Assembly (NCBI RefSeq): GCF_003945595.2
Contig: NW_024104129.1
Coordinates: 744,001-808,000, forward strand
DNA length: 64,000 nt
From: Pipra filicauda
Taxonomy: Eukaryota > Chordata > Aves > Passeriformes > Pipridae
Direction of reading: 5' to 3'
Positions within the stretch are counted from its first letter, which is position 1; each line of letters starts with the position of its first letter. The notes beneath the pieces were generated by a model, which saw only the letters and a list, made by a program, of their open reading frames with translations, made no database searches and had not been told where the DNA came from. The position numbers and the translations under genes were made by a program. Shown here in pieces: positions 24,019 to 37,600 of this stretch.

Positions 24019-25230
24019 ATCACAGAATAACAGAATCATCTAAGTTGAAAAAGACCTGAGATCAATGAGTCCAACCTATGACCCAACACCACCCTGTCAA
24101 CTAGACCATGGCACTAAGTGCCACATTCAGTCTGTTCTTAAATACCTCCAAGGACAGAGAATCCACTACCCCCTTGGGCAGCCCATTCCAATGTTTGATC
24201 TCTCACTCTGTAAAGAATTTCTTCCTAATGTCTACCGTAAACCTCCCCTGGCAGAGCTTCAGACTGTGCGCTCTTGTCCTACTGCTGGTCGCCTGGGAGA
24301 AGAGACCAACATCTACCTGACTACAACCTCCTTTCAAGGAGTTGTAGAGAGTGATGAGGTCTCCCCTGAGCCTCCTGTTTTCCAGGCTGAAAAACCCCAG
24401 CTCCCTCAACCTCTCCTCATAGGACTTGTGCTCTGGTCCCCTCACCAGCCTCGTTGCCCTTCTTTGGACACACTCCAGAACCTCAATGTACTTCTTAAAC
24501 TGAGGGGTCCAGAACTGGACACACTGGTGAGGTGTGGCCTCACCAGCACTGAGTACAGGGGAAGAACCACTTCCCTGGTCCTGCTGGCCACACTGTTCCT
24601 GACACAGACCAGGACGCCATTGGCTTTCTTGGCCACCTGGGCACACTGCTGGCTCATGTTCATCTTCCTGTCAATCAGAACCCCCAGATCCCTCTCCACC
24701 TGGTCGATCTCCAGCCACTCTGTCCCCAGCCTGTAGTGCTGCATGGGATTGTTGTGGCCAAAGTGCAGGACTCGGCACTTGGTCTTATTAAATGTCATAC
24801 CACTGGATTCAGCCCATCTATCCATCCTTTCCAGGTCCCTCTGCAGAGCCATCCCACTGTCCAGTAGATCAGCACACACCCCCAACTTGGTGTCATCTGC
24901 ATATCTGCTGATGGTGGACTCAATCCCCTCATCCAGATCATCAATAAAGATATTAAACAGAACTGGGCCCAACACTGATCCCTGGGGGACCCCACTAGTG
25001 ACCAGCTGCCAACTGGATGTGGCCCCATTCACCACCACTCTCTGGGCCCGGCCCTCCAGCCAGTTCCTAACCCAGCACAGAGTGCTCCTGTCCAAACCGT
25101 GGGCTGCCAGCTTTTTCAGTAGTATGCTGTGGGAGATGGTGTCAAAGGCTTTGCTGAAGTCCAGGTAGACACATCCACAGCCTTTCCCTCATCCACCAGG
25201 TGGGTCACCTGGTCATAAAAGGACCAGGCA
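24019..25230 (-). mobile_element. CR1, 5'-truncated, RT palm to 3' tail
   Basis: The 3' end begins at 24019 with acagaataacagaatcatct, the reverse complement of the CR1 tail. The minus strand encodes [40 protein letters not shown] and [10 protein letters not shown] (catalytic YADD) in the frame 25095-24442. A frameshift near 24535 moves the rest, [16 protein letters not shown] to DIRKKFFTE, into the frame ending near 24203. The front half of RT and the endonuclease are absent. The copy is fairly well preserved but inactive. The plus-strand frames overlying it are shadows. Confidence 0.95.
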
Positions 25231-28200
25231 TACAAAAGTTAAAGTATGTTAGTGCATCCTGTGGGTATACAGGAAATATGTCTTATATATGTGCAGAAAT
25301 AGAGCAGAAATCTAATAAGACATTTATAACAAGGTATTAGCAAATTCAAATGCATTAATGACCTTCAGTACCACTGACTGTACCTTTCACAGATACACAT
25401 GAAAGTAGGAACATAAATAGACTTTTTAAGCAAGCTGAGACTATAATGAGCTTGGGTTATTCAAAAAGTGTATTCTTTCATGCTATAATCCTGGGATTAA
25501 GTTTCACTAAGATATTCATATATTTTTTTCTTAAGCAAGACAATTGCAAAAAAGTGATTAAATCTCGTTTTATTTGAAATGTAAAGAAAGAATATATTTT
25601 TGTATAAATATGCATTCTTGGCAAAGAAGGGATATTTGCAAGAAAGTCAAATTTGTCATATATTCACTCCATAGCCCATCTATCTTCACAGATAAATAGG
25701 AAACTGAGTAAAGTTACTTGAGATATGTCTATCTGAGTCTCCAGATTGTCTGAAACAAGATGAATGGGGTCTTGATTTCTAGAATCTACTAAGCTATAGT
25801 GGTAGGATTCACCTCTGAATCCAGTCATCTGAAAACAAGGCGTCTAGCCTAAAAAAGTCATCTTGGTCTTTCTACAGTAAATTGGAAGAACTAGACACCT
25901 CTAGAGAATACCCTAAGCTAACATTTTACCCTAGATGCATTGAATGAACTGTACAAGTGCTTCAGTCTCAAATGATTAATAAAAGAGTCAATGGAGGAAA
26001 TTTAGATTATACATCTAAATGGTACATGGGAAAAAGAAGGTGGAAGTAATTCCACTCTGAGGGTCCTGACCCTTAGCTCTCCCTCACATTAGATGGACCG
26101 CTATACTGCTATGTACACTGAACAAGGTGCTGCAAGTTGCACTGAGGAGTGCAACATTATTGTGCAACAATCAAAGGCAGTAACACCTCAGTCACATTTT
26201 ACCTATTTTCTACAGATGTCACTTTGTACATATAAAAACAGTAGGTTAAATAGTAGGATAACTTCTTACCAAAAAAAAAACAAAAAAAGTGTTAGAAAAA
26301 TAAATAGGGTAATAAAACCAAGTCCCTAATAAAATGTTGTTTAGCTACCAACTTTCAGGTTTTTTAGAGTTTTGTCCTGTGTCTGAGTATATTTGCTATG
26401 TTAGCTACTAATTGGCTACTCACACATACAAATCCTCACTGACCAAGGCTTTGTATTAAGCTTGTAAAAACAAAAGCATTTGTTTCAAAGGTAAGATTAA
26501 TGTTATCTTCTCAAATATGATAGAAATGTCGTATTTTATCCCTTCTAAAGTCCTCTACCATTTAGAATGTGCAGCATTTGCTTTAAAACAGTTACACTAT
26601 GTGAAGTAATGCCTAAAGTATGATCACTTGAGTGTTTCTGCCACAGAGATTTCAGGTTCAAAAATATGCTACATTCACTTATTCTTGCTGTGATAGAAAG
26701 AAGCAAAATAGCATCAAAAATAAAAGTTATTTTATGGAAAAGCACAAGAATATTAAATACAAGTTGAAATTGAATTTTTTATTAATGTTCAATGTACTTA
26801 ATCTCTCTGTTTTTCATAGAAGTGTAGGCTAAGAAAGTCAGGAAAATTTGAGAAAAGCAAATATAATCTTTTGCTAAAAATTTGCGTAGCCAAGTACAAT
26901 TTATAAAATTGCTAAAAAGCTTGTGAGAGATTTGGAAAAGTCTGAAGAAAGCTAGCAGGCAGAAATGCTAATAATTAAATAAATCCCATTCTTTCTTACA
27001 TGGATGTCGGGAATTAGCCAGAAACGGTTAAAGAATTGTGAAAACTAGTTCTCTGTCAACAATCTGTCAGACTGCAAAGCTAAAACAGTGCTTCTGAGTG
27101 TTCAGGAAGATTAACTATCTACCAGCTCTGGATTTTGCCTTTAACAACAGCAACAGCATTTCTTCATTCTAGAAATCTTGTTTTACAAGGAAAGGTGGTG
27201 TCATCCTACTGAAACATAGGTGGATGAACAAAATATATGGATAAAAGCATGTAATCATGTCAAATCCAGATAAAGTGAAATAGATTAAAATATATTAAAA
27301 ACCATCATATAAACTGTTCTCCCTAGGTTTTGTTTGTGAAGATGGTCTCCAGTGCTCTCATACTTTCTATTTGTGACCAGTTAGCTCACAATCCTTTTAA
27401 ATATTATTACAATAAACCATCATTTTCAACCCAAATTGCATGAACTCAAGTAGCACTTTTTTGTGTGATTTGAGATCCCATGGAACCACTCCCGTTGGTA
27501 CAATGCCTTTAAGTATAGTAGCCAAAACTAAATACATATTAGTTAAATGAAAGGTTTTCATCCAAGCTCCACAAAAGTGCAGTGTTGGGACAGCTTTCTA
27601 ACGAAGTAGAATAGAAAATACATAAATAGTTTGCACATGGTTTACCCCTATTTTAGGAACAAGTGATCCCATATGTGTTATATAACACTTTATATGATGT
27701 AATTACCTGAAATAGATTGATTGACACAGTTGATCCATTCCATCCCTTGGCCTTCTCAGAGTATGTATAATTTTGTATCCTGCTCAAGTGAAAGGTTTAT
27801 AATTGCCTGTTTTCCATACACTAGCCCTTTCTTAGTTTCACAAAGTCCCCTAGGTTAATAACATAGCTATATCAATGTGTACTAGGTATTTGTGGAATTG
27901 TGCATATGACTAAGGATTTGCTCTTTGGATTTCAGCTTCGTCCCTTTGGCTTAGATTCTCAGCAATTAAGTATGAGCAATGGGCTAATGACTTCCTTGGA
28001 GATACACTGATTTACACCAGCAGAGGTGTAAATCTATGCTATTGTTGCCTCTTGTAAAAGTATAAAGAGGTTTTTAACAGAAAACTGTTTGGAACTGTAC
28101 TTAATTTTCCATTAATCACTGTGCATCCGAGTAAATGCCGAATTATTCTCTGGAAGGGTTCCTGTTGGTAATCCATTGCTTAGCAGGTAATGTCATAGGA

Positions 28201-29029
28201 AATTACTTCTTTCATCATCTGTCTTTGCTTCTGGTGGTTTATTCTCAGTCAATAGTTCTGATGATCCCTTCACCACTTTTTTTCTACTTCAACCACTCTA
28301 CTGACTTTTTCTTAGGGATATGCATACATCAATTTCTTGTTAAAACAAGACTTGAAGAAGCAATGCCACTTTTTTGCTAGGCTCTTCCATTTGCACCAAC
28401 TGCTATGTGACAGAGCAGAAATCCTGCTTAAAAGTTGTCCAATTATGCTTCATTATTTTGTAACATTTTCAACAGCTGGATGCTTGATTACATGCACTAC
28501 AGAGCAGAAGTATTTTCTTTCTTTTGGTAAGTGTGCAGCTGCAAATCTTGTGGCTTTAGCATGGTATCTAGAACACATTAATCATCCTTCCAAAGACTCT
28601 ATCAGCAATAGCAATGAAAAATAACTGAGTTATTCAACAAGTAAATGATCAATTGCATATGTACTTTGAATATTATAATTTGCAGCCGTATAGCAATAGC
28701 AATAGTACTCCTTGAAAGCACCTAATATTATGAATTAAATAACTTGATAACTATTGATTGTGGAATGTTTATCATTGCAACTATTTTTAGTAACAGAATT
28801 GAAATGACAAATTTTACAGAAACTGAACTCAAAAGGACCATTTTGAAGGACAAAAAAAAAACCCAAAACAACTGTTCATGGAATAAGTGTTTTCAGTTTG
28901 CAGGACCTGAAAGTGATATTTGAAAAAGGTTTATATTTGCTCTGATTTATATGTTGCAGTTCATTTCAATATAGGACCATGAGAACATTGCTATAATGTG
29001 GGGGACAATAAAAAGAGGGGGTTTTAGCT
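25231..29029. other. Unique AT-rich DNA, no gene seen
   Basis: No repeat family or gene recognised. Two overlapping plus-strand frames (28135-28380 and 28337-28624) are hydrophobic or Cys/His-containing but match nothing I know. Confidence 0.5.
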
Positions 29030-30972
29030 TCATTAATGGCAATAGGCAGTGTGGAAATATCAACGGCATGATACAGGATGAGGATGATCACCACACAGAG
29101 ACAGAGACAAGAAAGAGGTGTTTAACACTTTCTTTACCTCTGTCTTCAACATAGATGAGGGAACAAGGGGGTCTCAGTGCCCTGATCTGGAGGACCATGA
29201 CTGCAAGAATGATCAACACCCATTCGACCCTGAAACTTTGCAGGATCTACTGCTCCAACTAGATCCCTACAATTCTATGGGGCCTGATGGGATTCATCCC
29301 AGAATCTTCAAAGAAATGGCTGTTGTCATTGCAAAACCTCTCTTGATGATTTTGGAGCAGTGTTGGGAATCTGAAGAGGTCCCAGCTGATTGGAAACTGG
29401 CAAATGTCCTGATTTTCAAGAAGGGTAAGAACTTCAGTGCCTGGAGAAGTTAAGGAGAAAATTATTCTAGGAAGTATTGAAAAACATCTGAAAGACAACA
29501 CTATCATGGGTCACAACAGGGCTTCACAAGGGAATAGTCCTGCTTATCCAACCTGATATCTTTTTATGACAAGGTAACCCATCTAGTTGATCAAGGGAAG
29601 GCAGTTGATGTAATCTTTTTGGATTTCAGTAAAGCTTTTGATACTGTCTCTCAAAATGTCCAGCACACAGCTAGATAAACCCATCGTGTGGTGTGACTCA
29701 CAGGTCAAGCACAGAGAGTACCAGTGAACAGGATGACATCAGACTGGTGACCTGTCACTAATGAGGTTCCACAGGGCTCCATCTGAGGCCCTGTGCTCTT
29801 CAACATAGAATCATAGAATCACAGAATCGTAGAATCAACTGGGTTGGAAGGGACCTTCGAGATCATCAAGTCCAACCCTTGATCCACTACCACTGTGGTT
29901 ACTAGACCATGGCACTAAGTGCCACATTCAGTCTCTTTTTAAAAATCTCCAGGGAAAGAGAATCCATTACTTCCCTGGGCAGCCCATTCCAATGTCTGAT
30001 CACCCTCTCTGTAAAGAAATTCTTTCTAATATCTGTCTTCATAAATGACTTGGACACAGGACTGGAAGGGGATACTAAGCAAGTTTGCAGATCACACAAA
30101 ATTGGGAGAAGCTAGTGACTCCCTCAAAGGCAGAAAGGCCCTACAGAGAGACCTCGACGAAATAGAGTACCAGGCAATCACCAACCATACGAAGTTCAAC
30201 AAGGGGAATGTGCCAGATACTGCACCTGGGATGGGGCAATCCCGGATGTACGTACAGACTGGGGAATGAGATGCTGGAAAGCAGCGCCATGGAAAGGGAC
30301 CTGGGGGTCCTGGTCAATGGCAAGTTGAATATGAGTCAGCAGTGCCCTGGCAGCCAGGAGAGCCAAACATGTCCTGGGAGGCATCATGTACAGCATCACC
30401 AGCCAGTCGAGGGAGGGGATTGTCGTGCTCTGCTCTGCCCTGGTGCAGCCTCACCTTGAATATTGTGGCAGTTTTGGGCACTGCAGTATAAGGAAGATGT
30501 TAAGCTATTAGAGAGTATCTGAAGGAGGGCAACAAAGATCGTGAAGGGCTTTGAGGGGAAACTTTATGAGGAGCAGCCGAGGAGACTTGGTCTGTTCAGT
30601 CTGGAGAAGAGGAGACTGAGGGGAGACCTCATCGCAGTCTACAACTTCCTTGTGAGGGAAAGAGGAGAGGTAGGCACTGATCTCTTCTCTGTAGTGACAG
30701 GACCCAAGCAAATGGCTTGAAGTTGTGTCAGGGGAAGTTTAGGTTGGATGTTAGAAAAAGGTTCTTCACCCAGAGGGTGGTTGGGCACTGAACCAGCTCC
30801 TCAGGGAATTGGTCACAGCACCAAGCCTGACAGAGTTCAAGAAGCATTTGGATGTGCCTTTTAGGCAAATGGAGTGACTGTTGGGGATGGTGCTGTGCAG
30901 GGTTAAGGGTTGGAGTTGATGATCCTTGTGTTTCCCTTGCAACTCAGCATATTCTGTGATTCTGTGATTCTG
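29030..30972 (+). mobile_element. CR1, long but decayed, interrupted by another CR1
   Basis: The frame from about 29118 reads [32 protein letters not shown] and EEVPADWKLANVLIFKKGK, the beginning of the CR1 RT. At about 29600-29650 gttgatgtaatctttttgga encodes the [16 protein letters not shown] catalytic block. LFNI at 29795-29806 is separated from FINDLDTGLEGD at 30038 by a minus-strand CR1. After that follow ERDLGVLVNGKLNMSQQ, the C-terminal region, and a 3' tail attctgtgattctgtgattc near 30952-30972. The front is lost near 29030. Several frameshifts and deletions are present, for example the loss of the segment before SFYDKVT. Confidence 0.93.
29807..30036 (-). mobile_element. CR1 3' end nested in the plus-strand CR1
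   Basis: It starts with agaatcatagaatcacagaa, the reverse complement of the CR1 tail, and continues with gttggaagggaccttcgaga. Its minus-strand reading includes [20 protein letters not shown] and KKRLNVALSAMV, the CR1 RT C-terminus. The surrounding element joins as caacat plus cttcataaatgac with no base lost, so the insertion is clean. I see no clear target-site duplication. It is younger than the copy it split. Confidence 0.92.
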
Positions 30973-31604
30973 CAGTAAGTTCTGATGAATAAAATTATAT
31001 ATATTCAAAGTATTAAAGATCATTTTATTCTTAAGAAATGTATGAAACCTCAAATAATCTGAAAGACAAAGTACTTTTTAGTTTTAAAATTTATTTCATC
31101 AACTCCATGGAATCTACACAGTTTTTCTGTAACCCAAGGGGACAGGTTAGGGGTGTGTTAGGGATGACCCATACAGTTTGTTTGACCAAAAGAGGCCCTA
31201 TAACAAAGCTAGAGAAATTTCCAGATGTTAAGGAGAACACAAAACAGAAGAGGCACAGAGCAAAAAAGAATAATTGCTGCAAGGAAGGGATAACAATATT
31301 TTCTGATTAAGACAAGTACTTTCTACATATTTATTATTCTCAAACCACTTCTATCAGTGAGTATTGATTACTTTTGTAAAGCACAGAGTCAAGAAGAGTA
31401 ATATAGATAAGAAAGTAGTGGAAACACATTTTTAGGGAGAAAATAAAAAATTATGATATCTGATTTTCAACAGCCCCCTGGGACAGCACTTCCAAACATG
31501 ACAGCCATACGTTCTTTGACATCTCAGCCTGTCCCACTGACTGCATCCTTCCCATGCTTATACACAGACTTTCTCATTATTTCCTAACTTACTCTTGAAC
31601 ACAG
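30973..31604. other. Short unique stretch between CR1 copies
   Basis: No recognised feature. A plus-strand frame of 90 codons at 31038-31310 shows no known motif. Confidence 0.45.
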
Positions 31605-32545
31605 AATCAACTAGATTGGAAAAGACCTCTGAGATCAACAAGTCCAACCTATGAACCAACACCACCTTGTCAAATAGACCATGGCATTAAGTGCCACATC
31701 CAGTCTGTTCTTAAACACCTCCAGGGATGGTGAATCCACCACCCCCCCTGGGCATTCCAATTCCAGTGATTCCAATACCCAACCACCCTTTCTGTGAAGA
31801 ACTTCTTCCTAATGTCCAACCTAAACCTCCCCTGCACACCTTAAGACTGTACCCTCTTGTCCTGTCACTAGCTGCCTGGGAGAAGTGACCAACACCCACC
31901 TGGCTACAACCTCCTCTCAGTTAATTGAAGAGAGTGATAAGAGCTCCCCTGAGCCTCCTCCTCTTCAGGCTAAACAACTCCATCAGGTCCCATAGACTTG
32001 TGAGGATCTCAGTGGCTCAGCAGGTCACTAACTGCTTCCTCCTACATTACAGGGGAGCTATTCCGCTCCCCATCCCTGTCTACCAACTCAGGAGACCATT
32101 TGTCCTGAGGATGACCTGTCATTGTTGAAAACTGAGGCAAAGAAGATATTAAGTACTTCAGCCTTTCCCTCATCTTTGGTAACTCTATTCCCCCCCACAT
32201 CCAATAAAGAATGGAGGTTTTCCTTGCCCCTCCTTTTGTATTTATAAAAGCACTTTTTATTGTCCTTTAAGGAAGCGGCCACATTGAGTTCTAACTGAGC
32301 TTGTACCTTTCTAATTTTCTTTCTGTGCGACCTAACAACATCCTTAAACAGTTGCCTACCGCTTTTTCCAAAGGTGATGCATCCTTTTTTTCCCCTGAGT
32401 TTCTGCAAAACTCTCTGCCCAGCCAGGCCGGTCGTCTTCCGAGCCAGCTCATCTTTCCACACGTAGGGACAGCCTAATCCTGTGCCTTCAAGATTTCTTT
32501 CCTGAAGTGTGTCCATCCTTCCCGGACCCCTTTGTTTTTAAGGGT
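31605..32545 (-). mobile_element. CR1 with a large internal deletion
   Basis: The 3' end starts near 31605 (cagaatcaactagattggaa). The C-terminal RT region runs to about 31970, where cttcaggctaaacaactcc passes directly into catcaggtcccatagacttg. In the intact copy at 57-59 kb these two words are about 1.15 kb apart, so the central RT is missing. Beyond it the minus-strand frame 32516-32088 gives KKIRKVQAQLELNVAASLKD, NKKCFYKYK and KAEVLNIFFASVF, the endonuclease-RT linker. The region up to about 32640 is compositionally similar but I cannot assign it firmly. Confidence 0.9.
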
Positions 32546-34604
32546 CTCCTACCAGTATGGTACAAACACGTCTTGATACCACTGACTACACACAGTCCTT
32601 GACAACACAAGCTCTCTCCTGCCACCCAGCAGCCATCTTATCCCACTTCCTTGTCATTGCTTACTAAAAGTGCTGTTTACAAGTACAGATTTCCTCTTGT
32701 TCTACTCAATTTTAAGTGCATTCTAAATTATATTCTAATCTTCATAACTGATTCAGGTCTAGCCAAGGTTTGTGACTGTTTGTTAAACTTGGATTGCTTA
32801 TGAGACTGTGGACATTGCTTATGGGTTTGACTCCGTATTTTCACAGTACCTTCACTAAAGTCAGAATGATGTGAATAATACAGCACGTATCAAGTTGATG
32901 GCTAAAATAAAGTGGTGCAGACAAGGTAAACTGATTCATTTCACTAGTAAAGATAACCAAACACAATATAAGTAATTTTGGGAATGGTTACCCAGCTGAT
33001 AGAAAAACAACTGCTGTTGTGTTGTGATCAACAAGCTGATGTTCTTGAGAGGCCATTGTAGTCACTCAAAAATAATATATTAATAATAATATATTAATAT
33101 ATTTTCATCATGTTACGATTTACTGTTATTGATAAGGTACTAGTAGAGTACCTTGCTTGCACAAAGAAATACATTAATCTTGTGATTTCCTTCTGACACT
33201 GCATTTTAATCAAATAAACATGACCTTTGTAAGGGATATACAATAATGAAGGAAAGTAAGCAGGTGGCAAAATCATGAGATATTCATTTGGCCACTGAGT
33301 TCATTTTCTGGAGGAATAAACCATATCATGATGTTTAATTCCCTTGTCTGTTACAGATTATCCTTTAATACATATGAATGTAGTATGAACATACTTGCCT
33401 GATTACCCAGATGCAAATTTAAACATATTATTTTAATTACAAAGAAATTTTGTGGCACAGATAATTTCGGAGACAGTTACAGCATAGTGTTACAATGTGG
33501 TCATTACATTTCAAAGGGAACCTTTCTCTGTCAGTAAGAGTGTTAATCAATAATTAAGATATGAAGATGAGTAATGCAATAAGCCAAATGAGTTTCATAG
33601 CTGGTTGCTAATATTGATGACTCAATTACAGGTGAAAAGTGAAAGCATATTGAAAATGTTTTTGAATATGCTTTCAGCACTTAATTTTTAACATATTATG
33701 AATATAAAACACCACTTTAGAGAAGATTGTATGAAAGAATTGTTGTAGCTGGAAGAGGATTTTAATTGCCATGGTTCATTTTTGTTTCTACTCCAAAGAA
33801 CTTTTAAATATACTCAAGGATCATCATCTATAAGAGCAGCAATAAGGGTAAGTTTCATGAAAGGTAACTAATAATTTGTAAAATCAGACTCCAACTTTCC
33901 ACCAAAGTCACATTTCATGTTCTCACAGTGAAAATATAAAATTATGAATGCAGAGTTCCAAGTAATAATATTTAGACAGTCTGTGATATTGGAAAGTGCA
34001 GAGAATCAAAGCCTTCTGGTAACACTGTAGTTCATTTATGTCTTTCATAGGGCAGACGTTGTTAAACCAGTACCCTAGTCACTAAAAAATATGCAGGAAT
34101 ATGAGACAACTGTCAAGACTTCAGGGTTAGAGATGTCAATCTTCAAGGAGTTTTGAAGATTAAAAAAAAAAAAAAATCAGGAAAAAAAGGTCAGAACATA
34201 CTGATTTAAAAAAGAAACAACAAAAAAAAATGTTCCATGGAGACATGCCCAGATATTATTAAGAAATATGTGCACAGTGTAGTAAGAGATATTGTGAATT
34301 ATTATTGTAAAAATACCTTAATGGAATACACTAGTGAAGCAGAAATATACAAATACAAAACTATTGCATTAAACTTCAGGGAAAAGAGTGCACATTGTTC
34401 ATCTAAAAACACAATGATTGCATAAAGCTTTCTCTGAGATTAAACTTCTTCAAAATTTAAAATGGGAGACTGCAGATGTGAGATGTCATGGATAGCATTA
34501 AAAAATGAGTATCTAAAATCAATTGGTGTCATGTTCCTGCGGGTTACCTTCTTAGCAAGATCATTCAGCTAATTCACATCTTAGGGCATTTGCTTCAGCA
34601 CCTT
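32546..34604. other. Unique AT-rich DNA, no gene seen
   Basis: No gene or repeat family recognised. A simple AT stretch (aataatatattaata repeats) lies at 33071-33107, and A-rich runs are near 34160-34175 and 34219-34230. Confidence 0.5.
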
Positions 34605-34635
34605 CTAACCCTAACCCTAACCCTAACCCTAACCC
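34605..34635. repeat. Interstitial telomeric repeat, (CCCTAA)5
   Basis: Thirty-one bases of uninterrupted CTAACC units are present, five copies of the vertebrate telomere repeat in the C-rich orientation on the plus strand. Flanks are ordinary unique sequence with no subtelomeric repeats visible. Short perfect interstitial telomeric tracts are known in vertebrate genomes, usually explained by telomerase-assisted repair of double-strand breaks. Confidence 0.97.
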
Positions 34636-37600
34636 ATCTACTACCTTGGAATACAGAAACAGATAATTTTAAGAATGAAAAAGGATTCTCACTGGAAGTA
34701 CAGAAATAATATGGACTCATTTACTTTCAAAGCACAGGGAATATCAAATCATCTAGTAGGTCGATGTTGACCATTTGAAAACTCATTTCAATGTGCCATG
34801 CTCTGAAATTTTTCCTTTAGCTCAGGACTAGTCTCATAACCTGATAACCTCAGTAACATGTTACTGCAATTTGTTTTTGAAGAGAAAATCTCTCTTAGTA
34901 ACCTTAGCCAGGCAGTCAGCAGGTCAGGGCTCAATACTCCAGCCAGGCAGCAAGGCAGGACTGTGGGGGCATCTTCCCCCACATCCCAGGGGAAGGGACT
35001 TGCTCCAGTAGGTAAACCTGCAAACCTCTCAGGAGGAAGGATGAACTCAGGACCCTTATACAAACATCAAAGTAGTGGGATTTGGTCACTTCAGAAGAGC
35101 AGCAGCTGGTCAGCAACATTGGGAGAAAACAGTGGGATGGAGATGCACTGGTCCAGGTGAAGTGGGGATCACTGCAGAGTCCAGCTTCCTCCCAATTTAC
35201 CCGTACATACTTTTGCTGCTGCTGTACAGCTTCATGACTTGTATGTGGCTTTCTAAGGAGTTATGCTTTATGACCCTCTGTTGTTTTTTGGTTGTTTTGA
35301 TTTTTTTCCCCCAGACCTTGAAATGCCTTTTGGATTCTTTAGAATTGCAGGATTGATATGTAGAAATTTATATGGGGGTAGATTAATATAAAGAGTTCCA
35401 TTAAGGATATATACAACTCTGTTCATAAGTAAGTAGGCTTAATAAATTTGGTTTTACCATTAATGTCTTCTTAATACCATGAAGTCTCCAGGGATTAAGA
35501 GAAAATCTGTTCTTCTATGAAACAGAGGCAGCAGTATAATTTGAGATACTAGAAATATATGCAGTAGTTTTAAATAGATGACATGATGCTGAATTACAGA
35601 TAAATCTGCCATGAGTATTGAATATTTGATAGTGGTTAATATCTTCAGTCAAATGTGTCAAATAATAGAAAATATTAACAATTTACACATTTTGAAGACT
35701 GTATGTAAAACTCGCAGACAGTCCAATGCACTGATGTCAGGATATATTCCAAAGTTTCTTCAGCTGTGAAAAAAAATAGGAAAATAACTGAGATGAAATG
35801 AGAGCATGCTTTAGCATGTCAAGACATGCAATGTGTATAACACTATCACATGGCAAAGGAGTGTTTACAGTAACAATAAATTAAACCTTAGTGAACCACT
35901 GCAACCTTGTTCTTCAGATTTGCACAACAGTTTACAGTACTGTAAATGTGGAATTCTGGAAATGCTGACATCTTATGCAAGATGGGTTTTTTATCTTACA
36001 AATGATGCATAGCTAAATTGTATTGGACTGCTGTGGGAAAATTACTTTGACTTTCCACTGCACAACTGAATTTAGACCTTTTTGTTACTCTAAATGCTAT
36101 GACACATAGTGACAGAGGTGAAATTCATGACACTGAAAAAAAATCAATAGACATTGAATTTGAATATGGCATAGTAAGAAATAGACGTAAATTTGATTAT
36201 GTGAATTGTATAAAATAGCGTTGGCTTCTTCTACCCATAAACAAAAGAGCAGGCTCTAGAAAATCCAAGGCTTACCTCCCATCTGTATGGTTGATCTCAA
36301 ATGCTCAATAGATACTCCTCATATCATCTCTCATTTGTGGTCACTTTAGTTACTTTCCGACCCATCTTGTGTGTCTGGGACCCTAGACTCTGGAAAGGAT
36401 GTTCTGACATTGCAGAGGATATAATAAATAAATCCTGTTCCAGTCTATAATAAAAAAATACAACTGAGGCCTCACTGTCACCCTAATCTCTCTCTGGAGC
36501 CAGTAGAAAAATACATGCATCTCTGTGAGGGGAATGAACCCATGTAGTATCTAACTATAATTCTAATTAGCCACCTTGGAGGGAAACAGTTTCATAAATC
36601 CCAGTACAGTTAACATCATTTTTTGCAGGTTCCAGTTTCTCCAATGGAAAAAATGGAGGAGAAATTCACATTCAGAATTTGTAGAGATTTTAAATTCAAT
36701 GCTACTTATCAGAACTGTAGGCACAATTCTGGGCAAGTGACAAATTGGGAACTGTATAAGCAGTAAACTAGTCTGCTCATAATTTTTTCTTCATTTAAAT
36801 AAATTATCGCAACATTTATTTACCAATCCCTATATTTGTTACTGGAAATTTATTAACAGACGAAAATAATCAAAATTATTTTCCACTTTGGATGTGATAA
36901 TTTTACTGTGTTTTTGATAGTTTTTTATTTAGTTCCCATTGTAAGACTGTGAGGAACGATAGTTTATGGCTTTCAGAAAGTTTACATGCAAAAAGTGCAT
37001 TTTGTTCTGCTTGGAGAGTAATTGTCAAATTTTGTCCCGGATGACATTTTCACATATTTGCTCCAGGTTAAATGTACCATTGCCACATTAAAATCTGAAC
37101 ACATTTCACAGCAAAGTACCTATTTCTGTCAACAAAAATCAACCTCTGTACTTGAAGAAGACACCAAGCCACCTGGAAAACTTTAAAAAAAAAAAAATTT
37201 ATCTGGTATAGTTACACTGATTTTTTTGTGAGTGCAGTGCGGATTTCTTTGAGCTTACAATGTTGGTTGCAATGCTTCTTTCTACATAATGGCTATTTTC
37301 ATATAGTCATGAATTTAACTCTTTCTACATTAATTTCGATGTCAGTCTGTACTGGCAGTCTATTATGCTGAAACATTTGAATATTCTTTTTAGGCATAAA
37401 AACAAAAGGAGAAAGCTAGACTTTCACAAGGAAAAAAGAATATTAAGGGATGATAAAAGTTGCTCCATAAGATGTTCCTTAACTACTATTTCCCTTGCTA
37501 GGGTTAGGTTCTTACACTTGCACAGAAGTGAAATACAGGATTTGATGCAAGGGTCACTCAACTATTAAACAGGATTATGTTTTGTGTGATAAACAACAGA

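Noticed and set aside
24065..24736. Plus-strand open frame of 223 codons
   Set aside because: It lies antisense over the CR1 RT and C-terminal region, which explains the sequence fully. It is a shadow of the minus-strand CR1 frame.
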